Shown in pieces: positions 47,276 through 55,728 of a stretch of 64,000 nt of DNA. The stretch spans positions 1,674,001 through 1,738,000 of the forward strand of contig NZ_CP100400.1 of assembly GCF_024218795.1 (NCBI RefSeq). Direction: 5' to 3'. The position numbers and the translations under genes are program-made. The stretch is from Halorussus aquaticus (GTDB lineage: Archaea; Halobacteriota; Halobacteria; Halobacteriales; Haladaptataceae). Position 1 is the first letter of the stretch. Each line of letters opens with the position of its first letter. The notes under the pieces are model-generated. The model was not told the origin of the DNA. It made no database searches and worked only from the letters and a program-made list of their open reading frames with translations.

Positions 47276-48265
47276 ATGGTTCCCCGTCGTGCCGCGCTCG
47301 TCGTCGTCGCGCTGGTCCTCGTCGCCGGATGCGCCGGAACCGACCAGACGACACCGACGACCGCCCCGGAGAGTACCACGACTGCAGACCGCTCGGCGAC
47401 CGTGGCGGCGAACGCGACGCTCGCCGCGGCCCGGAACGAGACGGTCGCGAACGCCTCCTCCACGGCCACGACTACCTCCGGAGTCGCCGCGACCACAACC
47501 TTGTCGCCACCGCCGAACGCGTCGCTCCCGCCGGGCGTGAACGCGTCGGGCGTCGAAGACGCCTCGGCGCTGGTGGCGGCCCACCGGAGCGCGCTGAACA
47601 ACACCAGTTTCGCGTTCAGGTTCCACGCGAACGTCTCGGTGGGTCCCGCCAACCAGTGGACCCGACAGCGCGGCACCGTCGAGGCGGGCCTCTCGCCGCT
47701 GGTGGTCCACTCCGACAGCGTGCGTCGGTTCGACGAGGGGACGACCCGCGTCGCCACCGACCTCTGGGCCAACGAGACGGCGGTCGTCGTCCGGTACAGC
47801 GGAGAGAACCGGACCGAAATCCGCCGGTACAACCGCACGGGCGGGAATCTCGCCGACGAGACGTGGGCGCACCTGCCGCGGGCCGACCTCGACTCGCAGG
47901 TCACGCAGGCGTGGCTGGTCGAACTCGCGCTGACCGCCGGGGAGTTCGAGTTCGACCGAATCGAGCGCCACGACGGTCGCAAGGTGGCGGTCCTCCGGGC
48001 GACCGAGGCCGTGTCGGCCGATAACTTCACCGACTTCGACGCGACGGCCGTCGTGGACGCGAAGGGCCGGGTCCACTCGCTCTCGCTGACGGCGGCCTAC
48101 GCGGGCGACGACGAGACTCGGATCCACTACGAGTTCGAACTGACCGACCTCGGGTCGGTCTCCGTGGAGCGTCCGACGTGGGTCAGTGCCGCCACACCGC
48201 CGACCCGGACCGGGGGAACCGCGACGACGGTCTCCGAGCGGAACGCGACGGCGAGCGCCGAGTGA
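47276..48265 (+). CDS. haloarchaeal lipoprotein (DUF7537-like)
   Basis: The 329-residue protein opens with a lipoprotein signal (MVPRRAALVVVALVLVAGCAG, lipobox Cys at 19), then a long Thr/Ala/Asn-rich low-complexity stretch with several N-x-T sequons. A globular domain (about 95-300) of alternating strands follows. It resembles the haloarchaeal surface lipoprotein family often named DUF7537. Anchoring to the outer face of the membrane is expected; function is unknown. A TATA box is 32 bp upstream. Confidence 0.75.
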   Translation: MVPRRAALVVVALVLVAGCAGTDQTTPTTAPESTTTADRSATVAANATLAAARNETVANASSTATTTSGVAATTTLSPPPNASLPPGVNASGVEDASALVAAHRSALNNTSFAFRFHANVSVGPANQWTRQRGTVEAGLSPLVVHSDSVRRFDEGTTRVATDLWANETAVVVRYSGENRTEIRRYNRTGGNLADETWAHLPRADLDSQVTQAWLVELALTAGEFEFDRIERHDGRKVAVLRATEAVSADNFTDFDATAVVDAKGRVHSLSLTAAYAGDDETRIHYEFELTDLGSVSVERPTWVSAATPPTRTGGTATTVSERNATASAE

Positions 48266-48343
48266 CGGCCGCCGCGGGCGACGCCCGACGCACGATTCGT
48301 CGCATCCGCCACGTTCAAGCCCACTCGCTGCAAGCGTGGGAGT

Positions 48344-49510
48344 ATGACACGCTCCGTCTGGCTCAAGGCCGACGACGATGTCGGCGACTGGGACGACCGC
48401 CGGAAGCGAATCACGGCGGGACTCGAAGCAGGCGTCGATTGGGTACTGGTAGACGCCGCCGACGTGGAACGCGTTCGGGAACTCGGCGACGTGAACGTCG
48501 CGGCGTTCGCCGACGGCGACGCGAAGGTGATAGACGAGGCCGAAACGCGGGCCGACCCCGACGTCTTCGTCGTGGGCAAGGACGGCGAGGGCGACGGCAC
48601 GGTGGACCTCCCGTCGGACTTCTCGGGGTCCGCGGACCTCTCGACGCTCCGGCGCGACGACGACCGGACCGAGGGCGCGTACGTCCGCATCCTGAGCGAG
48701 GAGTACGAGGCGTTCGCCGAGGCGGCCGCCGGAGAGGCCGACTACACCATCGTCGTCGGCGAGGACTGGACCATCATCCCGCTCGAAAACCTCATCGCGC
48801 GCATCGGCGAGGAGACCGACCTCGTCGCTGGCGTCACGAGCGCCGAGGAGGCCAAGACCGCGTTCGAGACCCTCGAAATCGGGAGCGACGCGGTCCTGCT
48901 CGACAGCGGCGACCCCGACGAGATTCGCAGGACCGTCGAGGTGCGCGACGAGGCCGAGCGCGAGACGCTCGATTTGGACTGGGCCGAGGTCACGGCGGTC
49001 GAGCGCACCGGGAGCGCCGACCGAGTGTGCGTCGATACGGGAACGCTGATGGAACACGACGAGGGGATGCTCGTCGGGTCGATGTCCCGCGGCCTGTTCT
49101 TCGTCCACGCCGAGACCGCCGAGTCGCCCTACGTGGCGTCCCGACCGTTCCGCGTGAACGCCGGGGCGGTCCACGCCTACGTCCGGACGCCCGACGGCGG
49201 GACCAAGTACCTCGCCGAACTCAAATCGGGCGACGACGTGCAAGTCGTGGACACCGAGGGCCACACCCGCGAGGCGACGGTCGGTCGGGTCAAAATCGAG
49301 AAGCGGCCGATGTTCCGAGTGGTCGCCGAGTTCGAGGACGGGGACAGAGTCGAGACCCTGCTCCAGAACGCCGAGACCATCAAGGTCGCCACCCGCGAGG
49401 GTCGCACCGCCGTCACCGACCTCGAAGTCGGCGACGAACTCCGGGTCTACCGCGAGGGCGGCGCTCGTCACTTCGGCGAGACGGTCGAGGAGAGCATCAT
49501 CGAGCAGTAA
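48344..49510 (+). CDS. 3-dehydroquinate synthase II
   Basis: The archaeal enzyme makes 3-dehydroquinate from 2-amino-3,7-dideoxy-D-threo-hept-6-ulosonate with NAD. The 388-residue sequence starts MTRSVWLKADDDVGDWDDRRKRIT and contains VEVRDEAERETL, GSMSRGLFFVHAETAESPYVASRPFRVNAGAVHAYV and the C-terminal EKRPMFRVVAEFED. All are typical of the family. It replaces bacterial AroB in many archaea. AroD, the next step, is encoded 750 bp downstream on the other strand, so they are near but not in one operon. Confidence 0.92.
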   Translation: MTRSVWLKADDDVGDWDDRRKRITAGLEAGVDWVLVDAADVERVRELGDVNVAAFADGDAKVIDEAETRADPDVFVVGKDGEGDGTVDLPSDFSGSADLSTLRRDDDRTEGAYVRILSEEYEAFAEAAAGEADYTIVVGEDWTIIPLENLIARIGEETDLVAGVTSAEEAKTAFETLEIGSDAVLLDSGDPDEIRRTVEVRDEAERETLDLDWAEVTAVERTGSADRVCVDTGTLMEHDEGMLVGSMSRGLFFVHAETAESPYVASRPFRVNAGAVHAYVRTPDGGTKYLAELKSGDDVQVVDTEGHTREATVGRVKIEKRPMFRVVAEFEDGDRVETLLQNAETIKVATREGRTAVTDLEVGDELRVYREGGARHFGETVEESIIEQ

Positions 49511-49557
49511 GAACAGTAGCGAGCGGGCACTAACTTCTCAGTCGAGACGCGAGGCGT

Positions 49558-50010
49558 TCAGCGAGAGACCGCGTTGTTCTCGGTCGGACCGTTCGGACCG
49601 TCGCGCTCGGGAAGCGGCGTCGTACACCACTGACAGAAGTCGAGGTCCTCGTCCACGGGTTTGCCGCAGGACGGACACTGCTCGCCGGGTTCCTCGTCGG
49701 ACCCGGTCTGGAGCGCCAGCCAGTACGCGTCGACGGCGCTGAACGTTCGCACGACCCACATCGGAAGCAGCGCCTCCAGCGGAAGGTCTTGGGTCGCTTT
49801 CATCGCCGCGTCGAACGCCGCCCCGATGCTGGTCGCGCCGGTGGTCGCGGCGTCGGGGAGCGGAATGAACAGCAGCACCGCGCTGACCATGAAGGCGAAC
49901 CACATGGCCGAACGGAGCCACTCCTTGAGGTAGACGTGGCCGAGTCCGGGGAGAAGGAACGACAGCAGCGCGCCCAACCACGGACGCTTTTCGGATCTCG
50001 TATGGGTCAC
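49558..50010 (-). CDS. membrane protein with zinc ribbon
   Basis: The 150-residue product from GTG at 50010 has membrane helices (WLGALLSFLLPGLGHVYLKE and SAMWFAFMVSAVLLFIP, about 11-50) and a C-terminal C4 zinc ribbon (CPSCGKPVDEDLDFCQWC). The GTG is preferred because a TATA box TTTATTAA lies about 26 bp upstream, giving a leaderless start. Upstream in-frame extension is arginine-rich. Function is unknown; compare the protein at 2988-3374. Confidence 0.72.
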   Translation of the reverse strand: MTHTRSEKRPWLGALLSFLLPGLGHVYLKEWLRSAMWFAFMVSAVLLFIPLPDAATTGATSIGAAFDAAMKATQDLPLEALLPMWVVRTFSAVDAYWLALQTGSDEEPGEQCPSCGKPVDEDLDFCQWCTTPLPERDGPNGPTENNAVSR

Positions 50011-50259
50011 TACTGGCGGGTAGCCGACCGACGTTAATAAATGCTGTCCCTGCGACGTTTCGGCGTGCCCACACCTCCGCCGGGGTGTCTTCCCTGTCAG
50101 TATTCGGCTGCTCGAGTGTCTGAACGTCCTAATTTTCCGCTCTGCGGTTGTCGAAGCGGTCGGAGCGGGGAGACAGTATCGACGGAGTGCAATTACCACG
50201 ACGTAGATGGGCGAGGTCCGTCTCGGCAGGAGGTCGGCTTCGAGCGATTACGTCGGCCG

Positions 50260-50931
50260 TCAGGACAGTCGCTCGACGAGTCCGGCTAGCGTTTCGAGGT
50301 CGTACTGGCCGGGGGCGGTCGCGTCTTCGGGGTCCACCGGCGCGTAGCCGATTTTCGACCCGTAGACCGGTGCGACCGCCCGCGAGTGGCGACCCGGCGC
50401 GCCCATCGCCATCGTCGCCACGCGCTCGCCCGCGGCGGCGTACTCGTGCGTGACAGCCAACAGGTCCAGCACGTCGCCGCGACTCTCGGCCGTGACCGCG
50501 AGTTTGCCGAGGTCGGCGCGTTCGGTCGCGGCGTCGAGGTGACCCCGCAGGTCCTGTTTCGGCGGCGTGCGCTCGAAGTCGTGGACCGAGGCGACCACCG
50601 TCGTACCGGTCCGGCGCGCGCGCTCGGCGACGCGCTCCCCGTCGCTCGCGGTGAGACTCTTCAGTTCGACGTCCACCGCGCCGACGCAAGCGAGTTCCGC
50701 GGCCTCCGCGAGTTCGGCGAGTCGCGCCTCGTCGTCCTCGGCCTCGCCGCCCTCCCACGACGCGCGGTTGGTCGCGAGGACCGGAAGTTCGCCGTCGTAG
50801 TCGTCGAGCGCCGCGAGCGGGTCGTCGGCGAGGTCCATCCGGAACTCCACGGCGTCGGCGTGGTCGCGGGCGCGGGCCTCGGCGTCGAGGTCCGTGAGGC
50901 TGGCCGTGAGGACGAACTCCTCGAAGTCCAT
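50260..50931 (-). CDS. aroD: 3-dehydroquinate dehydratase type I
   Basis: AroD dehydrates 3-dehydroquinate to 3-dehydroshikimate by a Schiff-base lysine. The 223-residue TIM-barrel protein has the early acidic motif AVEFRMDL, the catalytic His in VVASVHDFERTP (His is third in SVHDF) and the Schiff-base Lys in DLGKLAVTAES. The C-terminal GSKIGYAPVDPEDATAPGQ matches the substrate lid. It acts with the dehydroquinate synthase encoded at 48344-49510. Confidence 0.93.
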   Translation of the reverse strand: MDFEEFVLTASLTDLDAEARARDHADAVEFRMDLADDPLAALDDYDGELPVLATNRASWEGGEAEDDEARLAELAEAAELACVGAVDVELKSLTASDGERVAERARRTGTTVVASVHDFERTPPKQDLRGHLDAATERADLGKLAVTAESRGDVLDLLAVTHEYAAAGERVATMAMGAPGRHSRAVAPVYGSKIGYAPVDPEDATAPGQYDLETLAGLVERLS

Positions 50932-50974
50932 GCGTGAGTGTGTGGCGAGGGCGTGGAAAAGTGTTCTCGTTGTC

Positions 50975-52459
50975 TCACCGCGTCGCGCGCCTCGTGAGGA
51001 CGAACAGGAGCAACGACGCCAATAGCATCCCGATGAACGATTCGAACATCGCTAACGCCCGGCCCCAGCCTTGAGGAGTCAAATCACCGTACCCGAGCGT
51101 GGTGAACGTAATCATGCTGAAATACAGATTATCTAAGAAGGTACCGTTCGGTTTGAAGGGGGCTATCGTGTACACGTAGGCTGACCCGATAATGATCAAA
51201 AGCGACGTTCCGACAACTCGCCACGGTCGTTCCCCGTATAGCATCACCCACCTGTGGGCTGCCAATCCCATCCATCGAAGCCGCTGGCCTTCGCTGAGGC
51301 GCAGTTTTCGTTGAGCCTGTTTCTCTTGTACGTGATACTCCGGTATCTGTTCGGTCACTGAGTTGTTTCGCAGGAGTCGTTGGATAGTCCGATTACTGTC
51401 GACTGATTTTTCCAACGCTTGGTTACCAGCGAAGTCCTCACCCCCGTTTTTGAGGCGATGTAGAAATCGCTTCGCCCTGAGTCTCGCGCTCTTCAACGGT
51501 GCGTCTCCGAACGAGGGTAGCGAACCGTCGTGGCCGGTCGCGGCCCTATCGCCCCGCGGTTCGTACACCGAAGCAACGTCGAAGTCGGTGCGACGGTCGA
51601 CTTCAACTCCGCTGAAATCGACGTCGTGAATTTCGGCACCCGTCAGGTCCGCTCCGCGTAAATCTGCACCGGAGAGCGTCGCCCGCTCCATCGAGCAATC
51701 TCGGAGGTCCACGTTTCGTAGGTCCGCACCGGAGAAGTCGGCGTCTCGAAGCGTCGCGTTCGAGAGGTCGGCGTCCCGGAGAGACGCGTTCGAGAGGTCG
51801 GCCCCCGTGAGGTACGCGTGGCGTAAGTCCGCATCAGAAAAGTCGGCGCCCGAGCAATCGGCGTGGCGAAGATTCGCTTCGGTCAACGTCGCATCTCGAC
51901 AGTCGGCTTTTCGAATATCGGCCTCGAACAGTCCCGCGCGTTCTGCGGACACGTTCTGCAAATCGGCCTCCGAGAGGTCTACCCGATGACAATTTTCTCC
52001 ACTGAGGTCGACACCACGGAGAATCGAACCGGTGCAGTCGGCGCATCGGAAGTTCGCGTTCGATACGTCCGCTTCACGGAAATCGACTTGCCACATCTCG
52101 GCGGCGCGAAAGTCCGCTCCTGCGAGGTTCGCACCAAGGAGATCGGCCTTCCGAAGGTCCGCCTCTCGGAGGTCCTTCTCTTCGAGGTTTGTGTACCTGA
52201 GGTTTGCCTTCACCAGCCCAGCGGATTTCAACGGTACGTCGGTCAGGTCGGTCGCCCGGAGCTTTGCTCTGTCAAGTCGCTCCTGGTCGTCGACACGTGC
52301 CGTGAGTAGTTCCTTCGCCGGTTTGTCCTTCTGATCAGTGTGCCATATGCAGTAGCCATTCGACGCGTCTTCCCAGACCGTTCGATTGCAAGGTCGTCCT
52401 TCAAGTTCACCCGGTAGCGATTCGTCGATTTCGTAACGGCAGTACTCGGTATCAGACAT
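50975..52459 (-). CDS. pentapeptide-repeat protein fused to a two-helix potassium-type channel
   Basis: The 494-residue protein starts with a Cys/His zinc-like segment (CRYEIDESLPGELEGRPCNR ... CIWHT). About 45 pentapeptide repeats follow (A(D/N)LXX pattern, about 65-290), forming a right-handed quadrilateral beta-helix. After a helical linker comes a two-membrane-helix channel with the selectivity filter TLGYGD at 454-459. The filter predicts K+ selectivity. The gene starts 31 nt after the ABC-ATPase stop on the same strand, so the two form an operon. Lower GC than the genome suggests acquisition. Confidence 0.85.
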   Translation of the reverse strand: MSDTEYCRYEIDESLPGELEGRPCNRTVWEDASNGYCIWHTDQKDKPAKELLTARVDDQERLDRAKLRATDLTDVPLKSAGLVKANLRYTNLEEKDLREADLRKADLLGANLAGADFRAAEMWQVDFREADVSNANFRCADCTGSILRGVDLSGENCHRVDLSEADLQNVSAERAGLFEADIRKADCRDATLTEANLRHADCSGADFSDADLRHAYLTGADLSNASLRDADLSNATLRDADFSGADLRNVDLRDCSMERATLSGADLRGADLTGAEIHDVDFSGVEVDRRTDFDVASVYEPRGDRAATGHDGSLPSFGDAPLKSARLRAKRFLHRLKNGGEDFAGNQALEKSVDSNRTIQRLLRNNSVTEQIPEYHVQEKQAQRKLRLSEGQRLRWMGLAAHRWVMLYGERPWRVVGTSLLIIIGSAYVYTIAPFKPNGTFLDNLYFSMITFTTLGYGDLTPQGWGRALAMFESFIGMLLASLLLFVLTRRATR

Positions 52460-52490
52460 TATCGAGCAAATACTGTCTGGTGGCCGTGAG

Positions 52491-53237
52491 TCATGCGTTC
52501 ATTTCGGCCCATCCTCGGTCAAGGTCTGCTTCGTCGACGCGAGAAGAGACTCGATCGGGGCCTCCCTCGTCGATGATTTCGCCTCGCTCCATGACTATCG
52601 CTCGGTCGAGAATGTCCGGCGGATCGTCAATGCCCGAGTCGGTCAGCAGTATTCCGAGACCCTCGGTTTTTAATTCCCGGAGAGTCTCACAGATGTCATC
52701 CGCTGCGTCGGGCGAAACGCCTCGGAGAGGTTCGTCAAGGACCAACAGATCAGGTTGTAACACGAGTGACTGTCCGATAGCGGCCTTGCGTGTTTTATCA
52801 CCATCATCGAACGTTTCGATTCTCTTGTGTTTGCAAGTAGATAGGCTCTCGAAACGCTCGTAGACATGGTCGACGGCGTCCGGCCCATCGGTGACGCCAC
52901 AGATATCTCCGCGTTTCCATATCGGTACCCGTAAGTTTTCGTCCACGGTGAGGTCGTCGAACAACTGTTCCGAGTCGGATTGATATCCGATTCCGTTTCC
53001 CTGTCTGACCTCCGGGGACTGTTCGGTCAACTCCACGCCGCGAAGTCGAACGGACCCCGACCGCGGTTTGCGGTATCCCAGAATTCCTTTGGTGACCGTC
53101 GTCTTTCCGGCGCCATCGGGGCCGAGTATACCTACGACTTCACCCTCTGTGACGGTTAGGTTCACGTCGTACGTCACTCGAAACCAGTCTGCAACTGCAT
53201 CGAGACTACGTACCTCGAGGAGCGTGGCTTCGGCCAT
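52491..53237 (-). CDS. LivF-like ABC ATPase with degenerate signature motif
   Basis: The 248-residue protein has Walker A GPDGAGKT (39-46), a Q-loop-like segment, and Walker B LLVLDEP ending at 170. The signature motif, normally LSGGE/Q followed by Q-Q-x-x-A-I-G-R-A, reads FDDGDKTRKAAIGQS (143-157), so the Ser and a Gly are replaced by Asp. The switch region is LLTDSG (199-202) where LivF-type ATPases have E-Q/H. ATP binding is likely; hydrolysis is doubtful. No permease or binding-protein gene is present. The pentapeptide-repeat channel follows by 31 nt. Confidence 0.82.
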   Translation of the reverse strand: MAEATLLEVRSLDAVADWFRVTYDVNLTVTEGEVVGILGPDGAGKTTVTKGILGYRKPRSGSVRLRGVELTEQSPEVRQGNGIGYQSDSEQLFDDLTVDENLRVPIWKRGDICGVTDGPDAVDHVYERFESLSTCKHKRIETFDDGDKTRKAAIGQSLVLQPDLLVLDEPLRGVSPDAADDICETLRELKTEGLGILLTDSGIDDPPDILDRAIVMERGEIIDEGGPDRVSSRVDEADLDRGWAEMNA

Positions 53238-53329
53238 CGAAAACCGTTCGTATTCTAAACTTATATAATTATTCCTAATTTAAATTTAGGGAGAATAAGA
53301 CGTAGCATCTCACATAGTCAAGATCGCCT

Positions 53330-54358
53330 TCAATCGCCGCCGAACGGCCGGTGTTCGACTACGTAGCGGTCGCCCTCGCGCTCGTAGCCCTCGACCGCGT
53401 ACAACTGCAACTGGCGCTCCTGCTTGGTCTTGACCCGGAAGTCGTAGTTCTCGGCGTCGTACGCGAGGTCCCGCCCCGCCGCGAACTCGCGGTGGGCGTC
53501 GAGTCGCCCGCGGTTCTTCTCGGCCGCGAACCCTTTCACGTCCGCGAGGCGGTCGTCGAACACCTCGCGGAACTCCCGACTGAGTTCGTACCCCGCCGAG
53601 TTGCGTCCCGCGACCATCGCCGCCAGCGTCGTCGTGCCGGTGCCCCAGAAGGGGTCCAGCACGGTGTCGCCGTACACCGAGTACATGTTCACGAGGCGGT
53701 AGGGGACCTCGAAGGGGAACGCGGCCGAGCGCGCCCGGAGGTCGTCGTGGTCGAGTCGCTGGCCCTCGCCCTGCACGTCCGTCCAGAGGTCCGAGAACCA
53801 GTCGTTGCGCTCCTCCCAGAAGTAGGCCGCCTCGTAGCGCCGGTCCGCCCCGGTCTCGAACGACCGTGAGTCGCCGTTTCGGAACAACAGGACGTACTCG
53901 TGTTCGAGCGTGGCGTAGGCGTTCGGGGGGACCATCCCCGACCCCATGAACTTGGTGAGACCGTTGGCCGGTTTGCGCCAGAGGACGTCCGGCAAGAGGT
54001 CGAACCCTCGCTCCCGGAACCGGGTGATGAGTTCCGCGTGGTTCGGGTAGAGTTGGAAGCCGTCGCCGCCGCTCCGGGTCGCGTCGCCGACGTTAATCGC
54101 GGCGACGCCGCCGTCCACGAGGACCCGGGCGAGTTCGTCCCACACCGGGTCGAGCGCGGCGTGCATCGCCTCGAACGCGGCCTCGCCGTCGCCCGCGGCG
54201 AGCAGGTCCTCGATTTCGGGGTCCAACTCGGCGAACAGGTCGTCCCACATCTCTATCATGGGGTACGGCGGCGAGGTCACGACGAGTTCGACGGCGTCGT
54301 CACCGAGCGCGGCCATCTCGCGGGCGTCGCCGACGTGAATCCGGTGTTCGGTCTCCAT
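53330..54358 (-). CDS. beta-class DNA methyltransferase, likely N4-cytosine (CTAG-type)
   Basis: The 342-residue protein has the catalytic motif TSPPYPMIEMWD early (about residue 29) and the SAM motif DPFWGTGTTTLAAMVAGR late (about 218). This is the beta-class order typical of N4-cytosine or N6-adenine methyltransferases. The TSPPY form and size match the haloarchaeal orphan CTAG methyltransferase (Zim-type). No restriction partner is adjacent. CTAG specificity is inference from family resemblance. Confidence 0.82.
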   Translation of the reverse strand: METEHRIHVGDAREMAALGDDAVELVVTSPPYPMIEMWDDLFAELDPEIEDLLAAGDGEAAFEAMHAALDPVWDELARVLVDGGVAAINVGDATRSGGDGFQLYPNHAELITRFRERGFDLLPDVLWRKPANGLTKFMGSGMVPPNAYATLEHEYVLLFRNGDSRSFETGADRRYEAAYFWEERNDWFSDLWTDVQGEGQRLDHDDLRARSAAFPFEVPYRLVNMYSVYGDTVLDPFWGTGTTTLAAMVAGRNSAGYELSREFREVFDDRLADVKGFAAEKNRGRLDAHREFAAGRDLAYDAENYDFRVKTKQERQLQLYAVEGYEREGDRYVVEHRPFGGD

Positions 54359-54495
54359 CCGCTCTGTAGCGCAGTCGCCGGGACGACAGATTTCTCTTTC
54401 GGTTTCGAATTATGTGTAACTAGAAAACTCCGACGGTCGTGTGCGACTCGTTCGTCGGCCGCGGCGTCGTGACGGGTACGGACCGGCCGACGGTA

Positions 54496-55467
54496 TCAGG
54501 CCATCGCGGGGGCCTCTTCGGCCTCCAGCAGTTCGTGGTAGCGGTTGCGGATGGTGACCTCGCTGATGTCGGCGACTTCGCTGACCTCGGCCTGCGTGGT
54601 CTTCTCGTTGGTCAGGAGCGCGGCGGCGTAGACGGCCGCGGCGGCGAGACCGACCGGCGACTTACCGCTGTGGACGCCCTTCTCCTTGGCGGTCTGGAGC
54701 AGTTCGCGGGCGCGGTGTTCGGCCTCGTCCGAGAGTTCGAGTCCCGACGCGAACCGCGGGACGTAGCTCTCGGGGTCGGCGGGCTTGACTTCGAGGTTGA
54801 GTTCGCGGACGACGTAGCGGTACGTCCGTGCGACCTCGCTCTTCTCGACTCGGCTCACGTCGGCGATTTCGTCCAGACTGCGGGGGACGCCCGCCTGTCG
54901 CGCGGCGGCGTAGACGCAGGCCGTCGAGACGCCCTCGATGGAGCGGCCGGGGAGGAGGTCCTCGTCGAGCGCGCGGCGGTAGATGACCGACGCGGTCTCT
55001 CGGACGTTGTTCGGCAGGCCGAGCGCGGAGGCCATGCGGTCGATTTCGCCGAGCGCCTGCTTGAGGTTGCGCTCCTTGGAGTCGCGGGTGCGGAAGCGCT
55101 CGTTCCACTTGCGGAGACGCTGCATCTTCTCTCGCTGGCGCGACCCCAGCGAGTTACCGTAGGCGTCCTTGTTCCGCCAGTCGATGTTGGTCGAGAGACC
55201 CTTGTCGTGCATCGTGTTCGTCGTCGGCGCGCCGACGCGGGACTTCTCGTTCTTCTCCTTCGAGTCGAACGCGCGCCACTCCGGCCCGCGGTCCACTTGG
55301 TCCTCGTCCACGACGAGTCCGCACTCCTCGCAGACCGTCTCGCCGTGTTCGGTGTCGGAGATGAGGTTACCGCCGCACTCGGGGCAGGCGGTGGACTCCT
55401 CGGACTCTTGTTCGGTTCGTTCCTCTTCCTCTTCGGTTCGCTTGACTCTCGTGCTTACGTCTGACAT
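54496..55467 (-). CDS. tfb: transcription initiation factor IIB
   Basis: TFB bridges TBP at the TATA/BRE and RNA polymerase. The 323-residue protein has an N-terminal zinc ribbon (CPECGGNLISDTEHGETVCEECG, about 28-50), a B-reader/linker (TTNTMHDKGLSTNIDWRN) and two cyclin folds (about 125-210 and 220-310). A conserved helix-turn-helix, EVSEVADISEVTIRNRYHEL, is in the last. It is one of several TFBs expected in a haloarchaeon; its promoter carries a palindrome. It is divergent from the BtuF-like gene. Confidence 0.95.
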   Translation of the reverse strand: MSDVSTRVKRTEEEEERTEQESEESTACPECGGNLISDTEHGETVCEECGLVVDEDQVDRGPEWRAFDSKEKNEKSRVGAPTTNTMHDKGLSTNIDWRNKDAYGNSLGSRQREKMQRLRKWNERFRTRDSKERNLKQALGEIDRMASALGLPNNVRETASVIYRRALDEDLLPGRSIEGVSTACVYAAARQAGVPRSLDEIADVSRVEKSEVARTYRYVVRELNLEVKPADPESYVPRFASGLELSDEAEHRARELLQTAKEKGVHSGKSPVGLAAAAVYAAALLTNEKTTQAEVSEVADISEVTIRNRYHELLEAEEAPAMA

Positions 55468-55554
55468 GTTGATTCCTCGTTGCCGGAGATGGCGCGGGCT
55501 ACCGGGCAGGGAAAACCTGGAAAACCCCGGACTCGGTTCCTTGACCTTGTGTTG

Positions 55555-55582
55555 TTCCGAAAGCTATTTAGTATTTTCGGAA
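55555..55582. promoter_or_regulatory. 8-bp inverted repeat enclosing a TATA box upstream of tfb
   Basis: TTCCGAAA (55555-55562) and TTTCGGAA (55575-55582) flank a 12-bp centre (GCTATTTAGTAT). On either strand the arm CCGAAA followed by the A/T-rich centre resembles a BRE-TATA promoter, so this may be a two-way promoter or an operator over the tfb TATA. It lies about 88 bp before the tfb start and 147 bp before the BtuF-like start. Confidence 0.55.
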
Positions 55583-55728
55583 TTTACTTTCCAGAGTCTC
55601 GTGAACAGGTCACATACACCCTCGAAACGCCGGTCTCGGTCTTCCGGTGGAAAATTTTAAACACCCCTCCGTTGGGCCGAGCGAGTCGGTCGGTCGATTT
55701 AACCGCGGGGGGTCCGAACTCCCGGTCG

